From the NCBI RefSeq assembly GCF_001613225.1, contig NZ_BDBY01000021.1, positions 1 to 43,308 on the forward strand: a stretch of 43,308 nucleotides of DNA. Reading direction: 5' to 3'. Numbering within the stretch: position 1 is the stretch's first letter; every line of letters begins with the position of its first letter. The notes under the pieces are model-generated. The model searched no databases. It was not told the origin of the DNA and worked only from the letters and a program-made list of their open reading frames with translations. Below are positions 18,301-26,307 of this stretch, one piece after another. The translations under genes and the position numbers were made by a program. The DNA is from Nocardia pseudovaccinii NBRC 100343 (GTDB taxonomy: Bacteria; Actinomycetota; Actinomycetes; Mycobacteriales; Mycobacteriaceae).

Positions 18301-18592
18301 GTCAGCGATAGTAACGGCCCCGCGTCCGCGGACCCCGCAGCTACTCCCCTACGGCTCACACCCCACCGTCGATCACCGCTAGCAACACACCGGCGAACGC
18401 GAGGACACGATGTTGTCCGAACGGACGTCATTCACATAGCTTTCCACATACTCACAGCACAATAAATCACCAATGTCCGAAACATCCTGTGCCACGCCCG
18501 ATTTGTCGCAGCGGAAATCCCCCTGTCCACAATCTATTCCAGTGTTGTGGATCACGATCAACAATTCCCAGCAACCCCCGGGAAACCGGAAA
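18301..18592. other. 292-bp gene-poor stretch, lower GC
   Basis: The first few bases hold the promoter of the M15 peptidase gene. The rest (from about 18380) is clearly less GC-rich than the surroundings and has no convincing reading frame on either strand. Three loose DnaA-box-like words occur at 18440-18448, 18523-18531 and 18546-18554, but each deviates from consensus and I give them no weight. Confidence 0.5.
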
Positions 18593-18793
18593 TTACCGCG
18601 CCTTCACGAGTTTCACGACGTCGCCGGAATCCCCACCGTCGACGAATTCGACCCACACGCGGTCCCCGGCATGCAGTGGCGCATCGGACTCGATCACCGC
18701 ATCGCGCACCACGAACTCCTCGCACGACTCGGTCGTCACGACCCCGAAGCCACCGTCCCGATCCGCAACCCAGCGCCCCACGATCGCCCACAT
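18593..18793 (-). CDS. Small conserved-looking protein, OB-fold-like
   Basis: The 66-residue product alternates short strands: WAIVGRWVADRDGGFGVVT, EEFVVRDAVI, GDRVWVEFVD and DVVKLVKAR. The spacing and the GFGVVT turn recall cold-shock or S1-like OB folds, though the RNA-binding aromatic motifs of true cold-shock proteins are not present. The ATG at 18793 is chosen over a TTG at 18802 because a TAGGGT box lies eight bases before it. I do not recognise a named family. A strong terminator separates it from the gene upstream, so it is transcribed on its own. Confidence 0.55.
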   Translation of the reverse strand: MWAIVGRWVADRDGGFGVVTTESCEEFVVRDAVIESDAPLHAGDRVWVEFVDGGDSGDVVKLVKAR

Positions 18794-18857
18794 GCGACGC
18801 AACCCTATTGCATCGCAAGCCTTTCCGCTGCGGCACCGGCGCTCCGCGCACGCAGAA

Positions 18858-18898
18858 CGGGCGGCTATCGCACACTGAATGAGTGCGATAGCCGCCCG
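18858..18898 (-). terminator. 16-bp hairpin terminator
   Basis: A perfect 16-bp stem (18858-18873 with 18883-18898, arms CGGGCGGCTATCGCAC and its complement) encloses a nine-base loop. It lies 24 bases past the stop of the gene at 18922-19323 and before the start of the next gene on that strand. There is no U tract, which is common for actinobacterial terminators. The symmetrical stem could also stop transcription in the other direction. Confidence 0.75.
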
Positions 18899-18921
18899 CT
18901 ATAATGTCGATCAGCTATGAG

Positions 18922-19323
18922 TCAGGGGCGCACGGAGTCGGAACCGCGGATCGCTTCGGCCGCTTCACGATTGCGGTCGATGCGCTCGATGATCTCCGGG
19001 CCGTGCGCCCGCGCGTAGGCGATGGCGATCTTGATTCTGCGGGAGTGCAGATCCGATTGCTGGCTCAGGACAGCGATACGGCGTTCCTCCGGACCGTCCA
19101 GTTCCTGTAGGCGCGCAACGACTTCCCACACCTCCGGCCCCGCGGCCAATGCCGCGCGGCGGTCGGAGATGGGGCCGCGGAAAACGATTCCGGGATGGTC
19201 GAGCTGGTCGAAACCCTCCCGGATCAGGCGGTTGAGCAGTGTGGTCGAACTGGTTCCCTCACGAGCGGCGCGTTCGGCCAACCGACGGCTGGCGGATTCC
19301 GAGATACGAAACGACGTACTCAT
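18922..19323 (-). CDS. Ribbon-helix-helix antitoxin-like protein
   Basis: The 133-residue protein begins with a ribbon-helix-helix-like domain (STSFRISESASRRLAERAAREGTSSTTLLNRLIREGFD), as in VapB/CopG antitoxins. A second part carries HPGIVFRGPISDRRAALAAGPEVWEVV, a pattern I associate with actinobacterial antitoxin-like proteins that have a DUF433-like C-terminus. The end is charged and helical. An ATG at 19323 with a strong GAGGAGG ribosome site five bases upstream sets the start. No toxin gene (PIN or other) follows: the next gene on the strand is the small OB-like protein beyond a terminator. It is either an orphan antitoxin or a free-standing repressor. Confidence 0.65.
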   Translation of the reverse strand: MSTSFRISESASRRLAERAAREGTSSTTLLNRLIREGFDQLDHPGIVFRGPISDRRAALAAGPEVWEVVARLQELDGPEERRIAVLSQQSDLHSRRIKIAIAYARAHGPEIIERIDRNREAAEAIRGSDSVRP

Positions 19324-19394
19324 TGCCCTCCTCGACCTCCATCGACACCGGTGCAGCGATGTACCCCTAATCAAGAGTGCATCGCTTCGGCGGG

Positions 19395-19423
19395 ATTGTT
19401 ACCCCGGCGAACGGGGTGACAAT
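19395..19423 (-). terminator. Hairpin terminator after the fumarase gene
   Basis: A 12-bp stem with one G-T wobble pairs 19395-19406 with 19412-19423 around a five-base GCGAA loop. It starts 47 bases past the fumarase stop codon on the same strand. The following bases are not U-rich. Confidence 0.65.
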
Positions 19424-19469
19424 CCGGTGTCCGGACATGTGCCCTGATGGCTGACCGTGTTTCGACCGT

Positions 19470-21146
19470 TCAGACGCGTTCCTTCGAGCGGGAGCGCACC
19501 CGCAACGCGATCGGCTTCTGCGTTTCCGCGAAGAAGTCGTTGCCCTTGTCGTCCACCACGATGAATGCCGGAAAATCTTCGACCTCGATCTTCCAGACCG
19601 CCTCCATACCCAGCTCCGGATACTCCAGTACCTCGACGGATTTGATGCAATCCAGCGCCAGTCGCGCCGCGGGCCCGCCGATGGAACCCAGGTAGAAACC
19701 GCCGTGTTCCTTGCACGCCTTGGTCACCTGGGCCGAGCGATTGCCCTTGGCCAGCATGACGAACGACCCGCCAGCAGCCTGGAACTGATCGACGTAGGAG
19801 TCCATTCGGCCCGCGGTGGTCGGGCCGAACGAACCGGAGGCGTAGCCCTCGGGCGTCTTCGCGGGGCCCGCGTAGTAGACGGCCATCTCGCGCAGATATT
19901 CCGGCATCGGCTCGCCCGCGTCGAGGCGTTCCTTGATCTTGGCGTGCGCGATGTCGCGGGCGACGACCAGCGGACCGGTCAGCGAAAGCCGGGTCTTCAC
20001 CGGGTATTTCGACAGTTCGGCGCGAATCTCCGACATAGGCCGGTTCAGGTCGACCTTGACCACATCGCCGCCGAGGATGGAGTCGGTCTGCTCGGGCAGG
20101 TAGTGCGCGGGCTCGCGCTCGAGCTGTTCCAGGAACACACCCTCCGGCGTAATCTTGGCCAGCGCCTGCCGGTCGGCTGAGCAGGATACCGCGATGGCGA
20201 CCGGGCAGCTCGCGCCGTGCCGGGGCAGGCGCACCACGCGCACGTCGTGGCAGAAGTACTTACCGCCGAATTGCGCGCCGATGCCGAAGGACTGGGTGAG
20301 CTTGAAGACCTCTTCCTCCAGCTCCAGATCACGGAAGGCATGCGCGGCGAGTGAACCCTCGGTGGGCAGGGTGTCCAAGTAGTGCGCGGAGGCGTATTTG
20401 GCTGTCTTCAATGCGAATTCCGCGCTGGTGCCGCCGATTACCACCGCGAGGTGATACGGCGGGCAGGCGGCGGTGCCGAGCGAGCGGATCTTCTCGTCCA
20501 GGAACTCCAGCATGCGAGTGGGATTCAGCACGGCCTTGGTTTCCTGGTACAGGAACGACTTGTTCGCCGAACCACCGCCCTTGGCCATGAACAGGAACTT
20601 GTAGGACGGATGCGCGGGATCGCCCGCCGTGGAGTACAACTCGATCTGCGCGGGCAGATTGGTGCCGGTGTTCTTCTCGTCCCACATGGTGATGGGGGCG
20701 AGCTGCGAGTAGCGCAGGTTCAACTTGGTGTAGGCGTCGAATACGCCGCGGCTGATCCATTCGGCATCGTCGACGCCGGTGAGCACACCCTCGGACTTCT
20801 TGCCCATCACGATGGCGGTGCCGGTGTCCTGACACATCGGCAGGATGCCGCCCGCGGAAATGTTGACGTTCTTGAGCAGGTCCAGCGCGACGAAGCGGTC
20901 ATTGCCGCTGGCCTCGGGATCATCGATGATCCGGCGCAGCTGCGACAGATGCGCGGGCCGCAGGTAGTGGCTGATGTCGTGCATCGCCTCCGCGGTGAGC
21001 AGGCGCAATGCCTCGGGTTCAACCTGCAGGAAGGTACGGCCGTTGTGTTCGAAGGTGCTGACGCCCTCGGTGGTGATCAACCGGTACGGGGTGTCGTCGG
21101 CGCCGATCGGCAGCAGATCTGAATAGCGGAAATCCGGCGCGGTCAC
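19470..21146 (-). CDS. Class I fumarate hydratase
   Basis: The 558-residue enzyme interconverts fumarate and malate in the TCA cycle, using an oxygen-sensitive 4Fe-4S cluster. Both the alpha and beta domains are fused in one chain, as in E. coli FumA. The three cluster cysteines are at C105 (MCQDTGT), C228 (AACPPYH) and C322 (VSCSAD), which align well with the cysteines I recall for FumA. Other signature segments are [11 protein letters not shown] and [13 protein letters not shown]. The GTG start has an AAGGAG ribosome site eight bases upstream. It is a single-gene unit, with its own terminator and a 255-bp upstream gap shared with a divergent MarR gene. Confidence 0.95.
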   Translation of the reverse strand: MTAPDFRYSDLLPIGADDTPYRLITTEGVSTFEHNGRTFLQVEPEALRLLTAEAMHDISHYLRPAHLSQLRRIIDDPEASGNDRFVALDLLKNVNISAGGILPMCQDTGTAIVMGKKSEGVLTGVDDAEWISRGVFDAYTKLNLRYSQLAPITMWDEKNTGTNLPAQIELYSTAGDPAHPSYKFLFMAKGGGSANKSFLYQETKAVLNPTRMLEFLDEKIRSLGTAACPPYHLAVVIGGTSAEFALKTAKYASAHYLDTLPTEGSLAAHAFRDLELEEEVFKLTQSFGIGAQFGGKYFCHDVRVVRLPRHGASCPVAIAVSCSADRQALAKITPEGVFLEQLEREPAHYLPEQTDSILGGDVVKVDLNRPMSEIRAELSKYPVKTRLSLTGPLVVARDIAHAKIKERLDAGEPMPEYLREMAVYYAGPAKTPEGYASGSFGPTTAGRMDSYVDQFQAAGGSFVMLAKGNRSAQVTKACKEHGGFYLGSIGGPAARLALDCIKSVEVLEYPELGMEAVWKIEVEDFPAFIVVDDKGNDFFAETQKPIALRVRSRSKERV

Positions 21147-21295
21147 GGACGCACTCCTTATTCGGTCTCAGGGCTGACGCACCGCCGGGGCCTCGACAAG
21201 GGCTTCGGCAGGCTGGTCACGAGCACAAGGAGCGTATCCAGTATTAGGAGGCCGACCGTGCTTAGGCAACCCTCACTCGGTGCATCCCGCCAAAA

Positions 21296-21311
21296 GGTTG
21301 CACGTTCAACC
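21296..21311. promoter_or_regulatory. Imperfect palindrome, candidate MarR operator
   Basis: GGTTGCACGTTCAACC is a 16-bp dyad with one mismatched symmetric pair. It lies 91 bases before the MarR gene start and 150 bases before the divergent fumarase gene. Its size and TTG...CAA ends fit operators of the MarR family. It also lies inside a 39-codon reading frame (21258-21377, GTG with an AGGAGG site), which I regard as less likely to be a gene. Confidence 0.4.
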
Positions 21312-21401
21312 CCAGCAGTGCTACCTCTCAGATCTGGCAGTTGTCGCGCGACATCATGCGACGGAACAATTCAATGACATGTCAGAGTTTGGAGCGCTCT
21401 C

Positions 21402-21872
21402 GTGACCGATCCCCACTGGCTCGATGACATCGAAATGCGCGCATGGGTGGGATATGTGCGCACCAGGGACCTCATCGCCGCCGCGGTCGGGCGCGACTCA
21501 TCCCGCGAGTCGAACCTCACCTACGTCGAATACTCGGTACTGGCCTACCTGGCCGACGCACCGGATCATCGACTCACCTTCGCCGATCTCGCCGCGAAAC
21601 TCGAATGGTCGCAGAGCAGGCTGTCGCATCAGATCACCCGCATGGAAAAGCGCGCGCTGGTCGCCAGGGAACCGATTCCGGACGACGCCCGCCGCACCGC
21701 CGCGCGGCTCACCCCGCGCGGCGCCGACGTGCTGGCCACGGCCGCGCCCGCACATGTGCAGAGCGTGCGCAAACACATGGTCGACGTACTCGACCGCCAG
21801 CAATTGGCCGCCCTCGCCGATATCTACGACACGCTGCTCGCCCATCATCGAAGAGCCGCGGCTACCGAATAA
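21402..21872 (+). CDS. MarR-family transcriptional regulator
   Basis: The 156-residue protein has the MarR winged helix: an N-terminal dimer helix, LTYVEYSVLAYLADAPDHRLTFADLAAKLEWSQSRLSHQITRMEKRALVAREP, the wing DDARRTAARLTPRGADVL, and a C-terminal dimer helix. Proteins of this type repress drug-efflux, stress or catabolic genes and respond to small aromatic ligands. The GTG has GGAG nine bases upstream. It is divergent from the fumarase gene and its stop lies nine bases from the convergent mftD stop. Which genes it controls is not evident. Confidence 0.85.
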   Translation: MTDPHWLDDIEMRAWVGYVRTRDLIAAAVGRDSSRESNLTYVEYSVLAYLADAPDHRLTFADLAAKLEWSQSRLSHQITRMEKRALVAREPIPDDARRTAARLTPRGADVLATAAPAHVQSVRKHMVDVLDRQQLAALADIYDTLLAHHRRAAATE

Positions 21873-21881
21873 TCCGCCGGG

Positions 21882-23075
21882 TCAAGCCGACTGCGCGGCC
21901 GGGTCCGGCACTCCCAATGCCCGCTCGAACCCGTTCGGTACCACCAGATCGCCCCGATCGAGATCGCCGATGCTGGTCTTGCGCAGTCCCAGCAGCGCCG
22001 AATCGATACCGCCACGCAGAATGTCGAGCACATTCTCGACACCGGCCTGCCCGTTCGCGGCGAGGCCCCACAGGTATGCCCGCCCGATCATGACCGCGCG
22101 AGCGCCCAGCGCCACCGCCTTCACCACATCGCTACCGCGCCGGATGCCACCGTCGAGCACCACCTCGATCTGCGATCCGACCGCCTCGGCCACCACGGGC
22201 AATGCCCGAATCGCGGCGGGCGTGCCGTCCAGATTGTTCCCACCATGATTGGACACCGAGATGGCCGCGACACCGGCGTCGATCGCACGCAGCGCATCGT
22301 CGACGCGCATCACGCCCTTGAGCATGACCGGCCCGTCCCACTGTTCGCAGATCCACGCCACGTCCGCCCAATCCGGCGCGGGAGTGCCCATCCACTCGCC
22401 GTAGGCGCCGAAGAAGCCGGGCGCCGGACCGCCGCCGACGGCCATGTTCGGTGCGGTGAGATCCGGAATACGGCCGGAGCGAACATAAGTCGCGAGCCAG
22501 CGCGGCCGCGCCAGGGTCTGCGGCGCGAATGTCAGCATGGTCTTGAAATCCAGCTTCTCGGGGATCACCGGGCTGCCCCAGTCGCGCCCGTGTGAGAAGG
22601 ACCAGTCCAGGGTCAGGATCAGACCGACGGCGCCCGCCGCCTTGGCGCGCGACATCCGCTGCAGGATCTCATCTTTCGAACCGCACCAGTACAGCTGGAA
22701 GAATGTCGCGGGATTCGCCGCGATGACCTCCTCGATGGGCTTGCTCGCGAAGGAACTGAGCCCCATCGCGATCCCGCGTGCCGCCGCCGCACGCGCCACG
22801 GCCACTTCACCGTCCGGATGCACCGCCTGCACGCCGGTCGGCGAGATCAGCACCGGCATCGAGAGCTGCTGTCCCAGTACGGTTGTCGACTGGTCGCGAT
22901 CGCCGATCGGGCCCGCGCAGTGCGGTGCGAAGCCGAGTTCGGTGAAGGCCTGCTGATTTTCGTCGATGGTCTGGCCGCGCTCGGATCCGGCGATCAGTGC
23001 GCCGTAGACCGACTTCGGCAGTCGTTTCTTTGCCCGCCGCTGCGCCTCGGCAACGGTTTCGAACCAGGGGTTCAC
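21882..23075 (-). CDS. mftD: Pre-mycofactocin synthase MftD
   Basis: The 397-residue flavoenzyme belongs to the FMN-dependent alpha-hydroxy-acid dehydrogenase family and closely resembles mycobacterial MftD (formerly LldD1). It has WFETVAEAQRRAKKRLPKSVY, ISPTGVQAVHPDGEVAVARAAAARG, the catalytic histidine in SVSNHGGNNLDGTPA, and LDGGIRRGSDVVKAVALGARAVMIGRAYLWGLAANG. MftD oxidises the cyclised valine-tyrosine intermediate to the redox-active core of mycofactocin. The GTG at 23075 overlaps the mftE stop by four bases and has an AAGGA ribosome site; an upstream ATG at 23111 would run into mftE. The order mftE-mftD differs from the usual mftA-B-C-D-E-F. Confidence 0.92.
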   Translation of the reverse strand: MNPWFETVAEAQRRAKKRLPKSVYGALIAGSERGQTIDENQQAFTELGFAPHCAGPIGDRDQSTTVLGQQLSMPVLISPTGVQAVHPDGEVAVARAAAARGIAMGLSSFASKPIEEVIAANPATFFQLYWCGSKDEILQRMSRAKAAGAVGLILTLDWSFSHGRDWGSPVIPEKLDFKTMLTFAPQTLARPRWLATYVRSGRIPDLTAPNMAVGGGPAPGFFGAYGEWMGTPAPDWADVAWICEQWDGPVMLKGVMRVDDALRAIDAGVAAISVSNHGGNNLDGTPAAIRALPVVAEAVGSQIEVVLDGGIRRGSDVVKAVALGARAVMIGRAYLWGLAANGQAGVENVLDILRGGIDSALLGLRKTSIGDLDRGDLVVPNGFERALGVPDPAAQSA

Positions 23076-23800
23076 GTGAGGGATCCTTTCGGGGACGCCA
23101 CCGGCCACCACAGCCGGATCTGTTCATGCAGGTCAGTGGTCAGTTGGGTGAGCAGGGCAGCACCTTCGTCGGCATTGGCGCCCGTCGGGTCGCCGAGCAC
23201 ACCGTTGGCGCTCACCGCGCGCACTCCCCCGGCGCGCAGTAGCGGCAAGAGCTCGGCGAGCGGCCTCGTATCACCGGCGACGGCGAGTTCGGTCCGAACC
23301 GCCTCCGGGCGCAACGCCAACTGCATCGAGGTCTCCGCGCGGCCCGCGTGCGGATCACCCGGATAGCGCGGCATGAACACCCGCACGTCCCGGGATTCGG
23401 TACGCAGCAACGCCTCCGCCTTGCACAGCGGTTCGAGATTGCCGCCGTGCCCGTTGACGAGCACGATGCGGTCGAACGTATCGGTGGCCGAACGGCACAA
23501 CTCGACGATCAGCAACTCCAGCGCGGCCTGTCCGATCGACAGCGTGCCCGCGAAACCCGCGTGCTCACCGCTGGCTCCATACGGGATCGCCGGTGCGACG
23601 AGCACATCCGACCGCGACTCGGCCAGCCGCGCGCACAATGCCACCGCGATATCGGTGTCGGTGGACAGCGGCAGATGCGGTCCGTGCTGTTCGGTCGCCC
23701 CCACCGGCACGGCGAGGATCGCGCCCGCAGCCGCGCGCGACCCGGCCTCCGGCCAGGTCAGTCGCGCGGCCACGGTGTGTTCCGCGACACTTTCCACCAT
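23072..23800 (-). CDS. mftE: Mycofactocin precursor peptidase MftE
   Basis: The 242-residue protein is of the creatininase family, with the metal-binding stretch GATEQHGPHLPLSTDTD and the NGHGGN motif. MftE releases the C-terminal valine-tyrosine pair from the MftC-modified MftA peptide, giving the substrate of MftD. The ATG lies six bases after a TAATCT box (23807-23812 on the complementary strand), so the mRNA is probably leaderless. A perfect palindrome sits just upstream of this box. It is the first gene of a two-gene unit with mftD. The genes for MftA, MftB, MftC and MftF are not in the window. Confidence 0.88.
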   Translation of the reverse strand: MVESVAEHTVAARLTWPEAGSRAAAGAILAVPVGATEQHGPHLPLSTDTDIAVALCARLAESRSDVLVAPAIPYGASGEHAGFAGTLSIGQAALELLIVELCRSATDTFDRIVLVNGHGGNLEPLCKAEALLRTESRDVRVFMPRYPGDPHAGRAETSMQLALRPEAVRTELAVAGDTRPLAELLPLLRAGGVRAVSANGVLGDPTGANADEGAALLTQLTTDLHEQIRLWWPVASPKGSLT

Positions 23801-23814
23801 GCCGTGAGATTATC

Positions 23815-23827
23815 GTCAGTCACTGAC
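23815..23827. promoter_or_regulatory. Perfect palindrome, candidate MftR operator
   Basis: GTCAGTCACTGAC is a perfect 13-bp palindrome between the divergent mftE and mftR genes. It begins three bases upstream of the mftE -10 box and lies about 27 bases upstream of a CATAAT box (23854-23859) for mftR. A TetR-family dimer bound here would block both promoters. I have not compared it with a published MftR site. Confidence 0.6.
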
Positions 23828-23867
23828 ATAATCAAGATCCGGCGATCGACGCCCATAATCGACAACC

Positions 23868-24485
23868 GTGACAGATGCCAAGGTGCGGGGCCGCCCACGC
23901 GGCACAACCAAGCGCGAACTCGAACTGATCGCCATGCGACTGTTCACCGAACAGGGCTTCGACGAAACCACCGTCGAACAGATCGCCGCGGCGGCAGGTA
24001 TCAGTGGGCGCACCTTCTTCCGTTACTTCCCCACCAAGGCCGAGGTGCTCTGGTATCAGTTCGACGCCGAGGTCGAGGCGCTGCGCGCGGCCTTCGCCAC
24101 CGTGCCCGACGAGGTGCCGATGATGACGGCCGTACGCCGAGTTGTGGTGAACGCCAACCGATATCGCGCCGAAGACGTGCCGGAATTACGCGTTCGCATG
24201 CAGCTCCTCGGCGGCGATCCGGCGCTGTCGGCCACCGCGGGCGCGCATTACGACGCATGGGAACGAGCCGTCAGCGCGTTCGCCGCACACCGACTCGGCG
24301 TACCGCAGGACAACCTGGTCGCGATGGCGGTCGGCCGTACCACCCTGGCCGCCGCACGCGCCGCCTTCGATGCCTGGCTGACCCGCGCCGATGCCGACCT
24401 CACCGTCTATCTCGACCAGGCGCTCGCGGCGCTGGCGCGCGGATTCGCGCCGCCGGACGAGGATCCGGATCTACCATCGAGCTAA
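23868..24485 (+). CDS. mftR: TetR-family regulator MftR
   Basis: The 205-residue protein has a TetR N-terminal helix-turn-helix (LELIAMRLFTEQGFDETTVEQIAAAAGISGRTFFRYFPTKAEVL) and a C-terminal ligand domain that resembles mycofactocin-system regulators. Mycobacterial MftR represses the mft genes and, as I recall, is released by long-chain acyl-CoA. The GTG lies eight bases after a CATAAT box. It faces mftE across 67 bases holding a perfect palindrome, which supports local control. Family assignment within TetR proteins rests mainly on context plus overall similarity. Confidence 0.8.
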   Translation: MTDAKVRGRPRGTTKRELELIAMRLFTEQGFDETTVEQIAAAAGISGRTFFRYFPTKAEVLWYQFDAEVEALRAAFATVPDEVPMMTAVRRVVVNANRYRAEDVPELRVRMQLLGGDPALSATAGAHYDAWERAVSAFAAHRLGVPQDNLVAMAVGRTTLAAARAAFDAWLTRADADLTVYLDQALAALARGFAPPDEDPDLPSS

Positions 24486-24491
24486 CGGCAG

Positions 24492-24518
24492 GTTTCACCG
24501 GCGACCGGGATGGGGTAT
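24492..24518 (+). promoter_or_regulatory. SigF/SigB-type promoter of the rsb cassette
   Basis: GTTT at 24492-24495 (GGTTT with the base before) is followed by 17 bases and GGGTAT at 24513-24518. This matches the GGTTT-N15-17-GGGTA pattern of actinobacterial general-stress sigma factors. The predicted transcript starts near 24525, about 70 bases before the rsbR-like start codon. Confidence 0.65.
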
Positions 24519-24593
24519 GACTAGGCTCGGTATCGGCGCGCAGCCGAATGCACGACTATCCCGACAATCCCGTCGAAAGGGGCTGGAATTTCC

Positions 24594-25502
24594 ATGTCCG
24601 AGGTGTCCATGAGCCTTTCGGCGGATTCCCTGCCCGTAGGACCGGTCGACAACCTGCTTCCGCAGCTGGTCGAACACCTGCGGCAGAACCGAACCGGGCT
24701 GCGTGAAGAGTGGGCAAGGCGCATCACCGAGGCCCAGCTGCTGACCGCGATGACCCCGGAGGAAATCTTCTCCGAGGCGACCTCCATGTACGACAACTAC
24801 GTCGAGGTGCTCGTCACCGGTAGCGTCGAGGCGCTGCAGGCCTACGCGCGCGATCTGTCCGAGCGCATCATTCCGAGAGGCGTCGAAACCGACGAGGTCC
24901 TCGGCATCGTGCTGTTGCTGCGCGACGTGCTGGCCCGCTCGCTGTTCGAGAAATATCAGGCCGATTTCGAAATGCTCAACGCGGTGCTGGACGCGTACGA
25001 GCCCGCCGCGAACCGCATCGCGAGCACCGTGGCCATCTCGTTCGTGCAGGAGCGCGAACGCGTCATCCGCCAGCAGCAGGAAGCGATTCGCGAGCTGTCC
25101 ACCCCGGTGCTCCAGGTGCGTGAGCAGCTGCTCATCCTGCCGATCATCGGTGTGCTCGACTCGCAGCGCGCCCGTCAGCTCACCGAACAGCTACTGCGCG
25201 CCATCCGCGCCAACCGCGCCAAGGTGGTCGTCATCGACATCACCGGTGTGCCCGCGATCGACTCGACGGTGGCCAACCACCTGGTGCAGACCGTCGACGC
25301 ATCCGGCCTGATGGGCGCCAATGTGATCATCACCGGCCTGTCCTCCGAGATCGCCCTCACCCTGGTGACCATCGGCCTCGATCTGTCCAAGATGAACGCG
25401 GTCGGCGACCTCCAGGGAGGTATCGAAGAGGCCGAACGCTTACTCGGCTATGAGGTGACCCGCGTCACGGATCGAATGCTCACCGAGCGCGATGGGCGCT
25501 GA
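24594..25502 (+). CDS. RsbR-like stressosome co-antagonist
   Basis: The 302-residue protein has an all-helical N-terminal sensor domain (residues 20-155, globin-like in RsbR relatives), a linker helix RQQQEAIRELSTPVL, and a C-terminal STAS domain (171-285). In B. subtilis RsbRA the phosphorylated threonines are in the linker and STAS domain; candidates here are T170 in ELSTPV and S224/T225 in AIDSTVA. RsbR builds the stressosome core with RsbS and holds RsbT until stress. The ATG at 24594 follows GAAAGGGG by about ten bases. It is the first gene of a six-gene cassette behind a stress-sigma-type promoter. Confidence 0.88.
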   Translation: MSEVSMSLSADSLPVGPVDNLLPQLVEHLRQNRTGLREEWARRITEAQLLTAMTPEEIFSEATSMYDNYVEVLVTGSVEALQAYARDLSERIIPRGVETDEVLGIVLLLRDVLARSLFEKYQADFEMLNAVLDAYEPAANRIASTVAISFVQERERVIRQQQEAIRELSTPVLQVREQLLILPIIGVLDSQRARQLTEQLLRAIRANRAKVVVIDITGVPAIDSTVANHLVQTVDASGLMGANVIITGLSSEIALTLVTIGLDLSKMNAVGDLQGGIEEAERLLGYEVTRVTDRMLTERDGR

Positions 25503-25514
25503 TCGGGCCCCCCT

Positions 25515-25904
25515 ATGCCGGTTCCGATCCTCAAACAAGGTACCTATCTGATCGCGTCGGTCCAGTCAGCCCTGACCGACGCGGATACCGAGCGTCTCCA
25601 GGACGACCTGATGAAACAGGTCAGTAGATACCGGGCGCACGGGATCATCGTGGACGTCACCGCGATCGATGTCATGGATTCGTTCGCGGCCAGATCGCTG
25701 CGTACGATCGCGCACATGACGCAGCTCCGCGGTGCCGAAACGGTCATCGTGGGATTGCAACCCGAAGTCGCGTTCGCCATGGTGCAGCTGGGCCTCACCT
25801 TCGAGGACATGCACACCGCCCTCGACCTGGAAGAGGGCTTGGCGTGGTTGAACCGCATGACTCCGGCCCGCCGCCAGCGAGATGGTCGTGACAGTGGCCG
25901 CTGA
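25515..25904 (+). CDS. rsbS: RsbS-like STAS protein
   Basis: The 129-residue single-domain STAS protein opens VPILKQGTYLIASVQ and has VDVTAIDVMDSFAARSLRTI, with S56 in the position of the serine that RsbT phosphorylates in B. subtilis RsbS. It would form the stressosome scaffold with the RsbR-like protein. It starts 12 bases after the rsbR-like stop and overlaps rsbT by 23 bases. The last dozen residues (ARRQRDGRDSGR) are a basic tail beyond the usual domain. Confidence 0.88.
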   Translation: MPVPILKQGTYLIASVQSALTDADTERLQDDLMKQVSRYRAHGIIVDVTAIDVMDSFAARSLRTIAHMTQLRGAETVIVGLQPEVAFAMVQLGLTFEDMHTALDLEEGLAWLNRMTPARRQRDGRDSGR

Positions 25905-26307
25905 GAACTTGGTGATCGCGGTCAGGGTGTCGGGTGACATCGTGATCGCACGTCAAGCCGGGCGTGAGCTGGCGGCCAAGCTCGGATTTTCTCTGACAGA
26001 TATGACCATGATCTCGACGGCGATCTCCGAGATCGCCCGCAACATAACCAGTTACGCGGGCAGTGGTGAAATACGTCTGCTCGTCGACGACCGGGAGGGG
26101 CGCCAGGCGCTGGTCGTCCAGGCCGAGGACCAGGGCCCCGGCATCATCGATATCGCCCGCGCGCTCGACGACGGGTACTCCACCGGCCGCGGTCTCGGAC
26201 TCGGCCTGCCCGGCGCGCGTCGGCTGATGGATCGGCTCACCGTTGATTCGGCACCCGGGCGCGGCACGTTGGTGGAGATGTGGAAGTGGGTACCCAACGG
26301 TGCATGA
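25882..26307 (+). CDS. rsbT: RsbT-like serine/threonine kinase
   Basis: The 141-residue protein is a GHKL-fold kinase. It has the N box SEIARNI (E50, N54), the G1 box DQGPGI (D83) and the glycine-rich lid GRGLGLGLPGARRLMD. RsbT phosphorylates RsbR and RsbS on stress, leaves the complex and activates the phosphatase RsbU. It overlaps rsbS by 23 bases and the next gene by eight, so expression is coupled. An in-frame GTG two codons downstream (25888) is an equally possible start. Confidence 0.9.
   Translation: MVVTVAAENLVIAVRVSGDIVIARQAGRELAAKLGFSLTDMTMISTAISEIARNITSYAGSGEIRLLVDDREGRQALVVQAEDQGPGIIDIARALDDGYSTGRGLGLGLPGARRLMDRLTVDSAPGRGTLVEMWKWVPNGA

Noticed and set aside
18440..18554. Three DnaA-box-like words in the gene-poor stretch
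   Set aside because: Each differs from the consensus, they are not regularly spaced, and no dnaA or dnaN gene is near, so an origin is not supported.
18379..18564. 61-codon minus-strand frame
   Set aside because: No ribosome site, odd composition with many cysteines, and no similarity that I can see.
21261..21275. Iron-box-like TTAGGCAACC half site
   Set aside because: Only one half resembles the IdeR/DtxR site; the second half is absent and no iron gene is adjacent.
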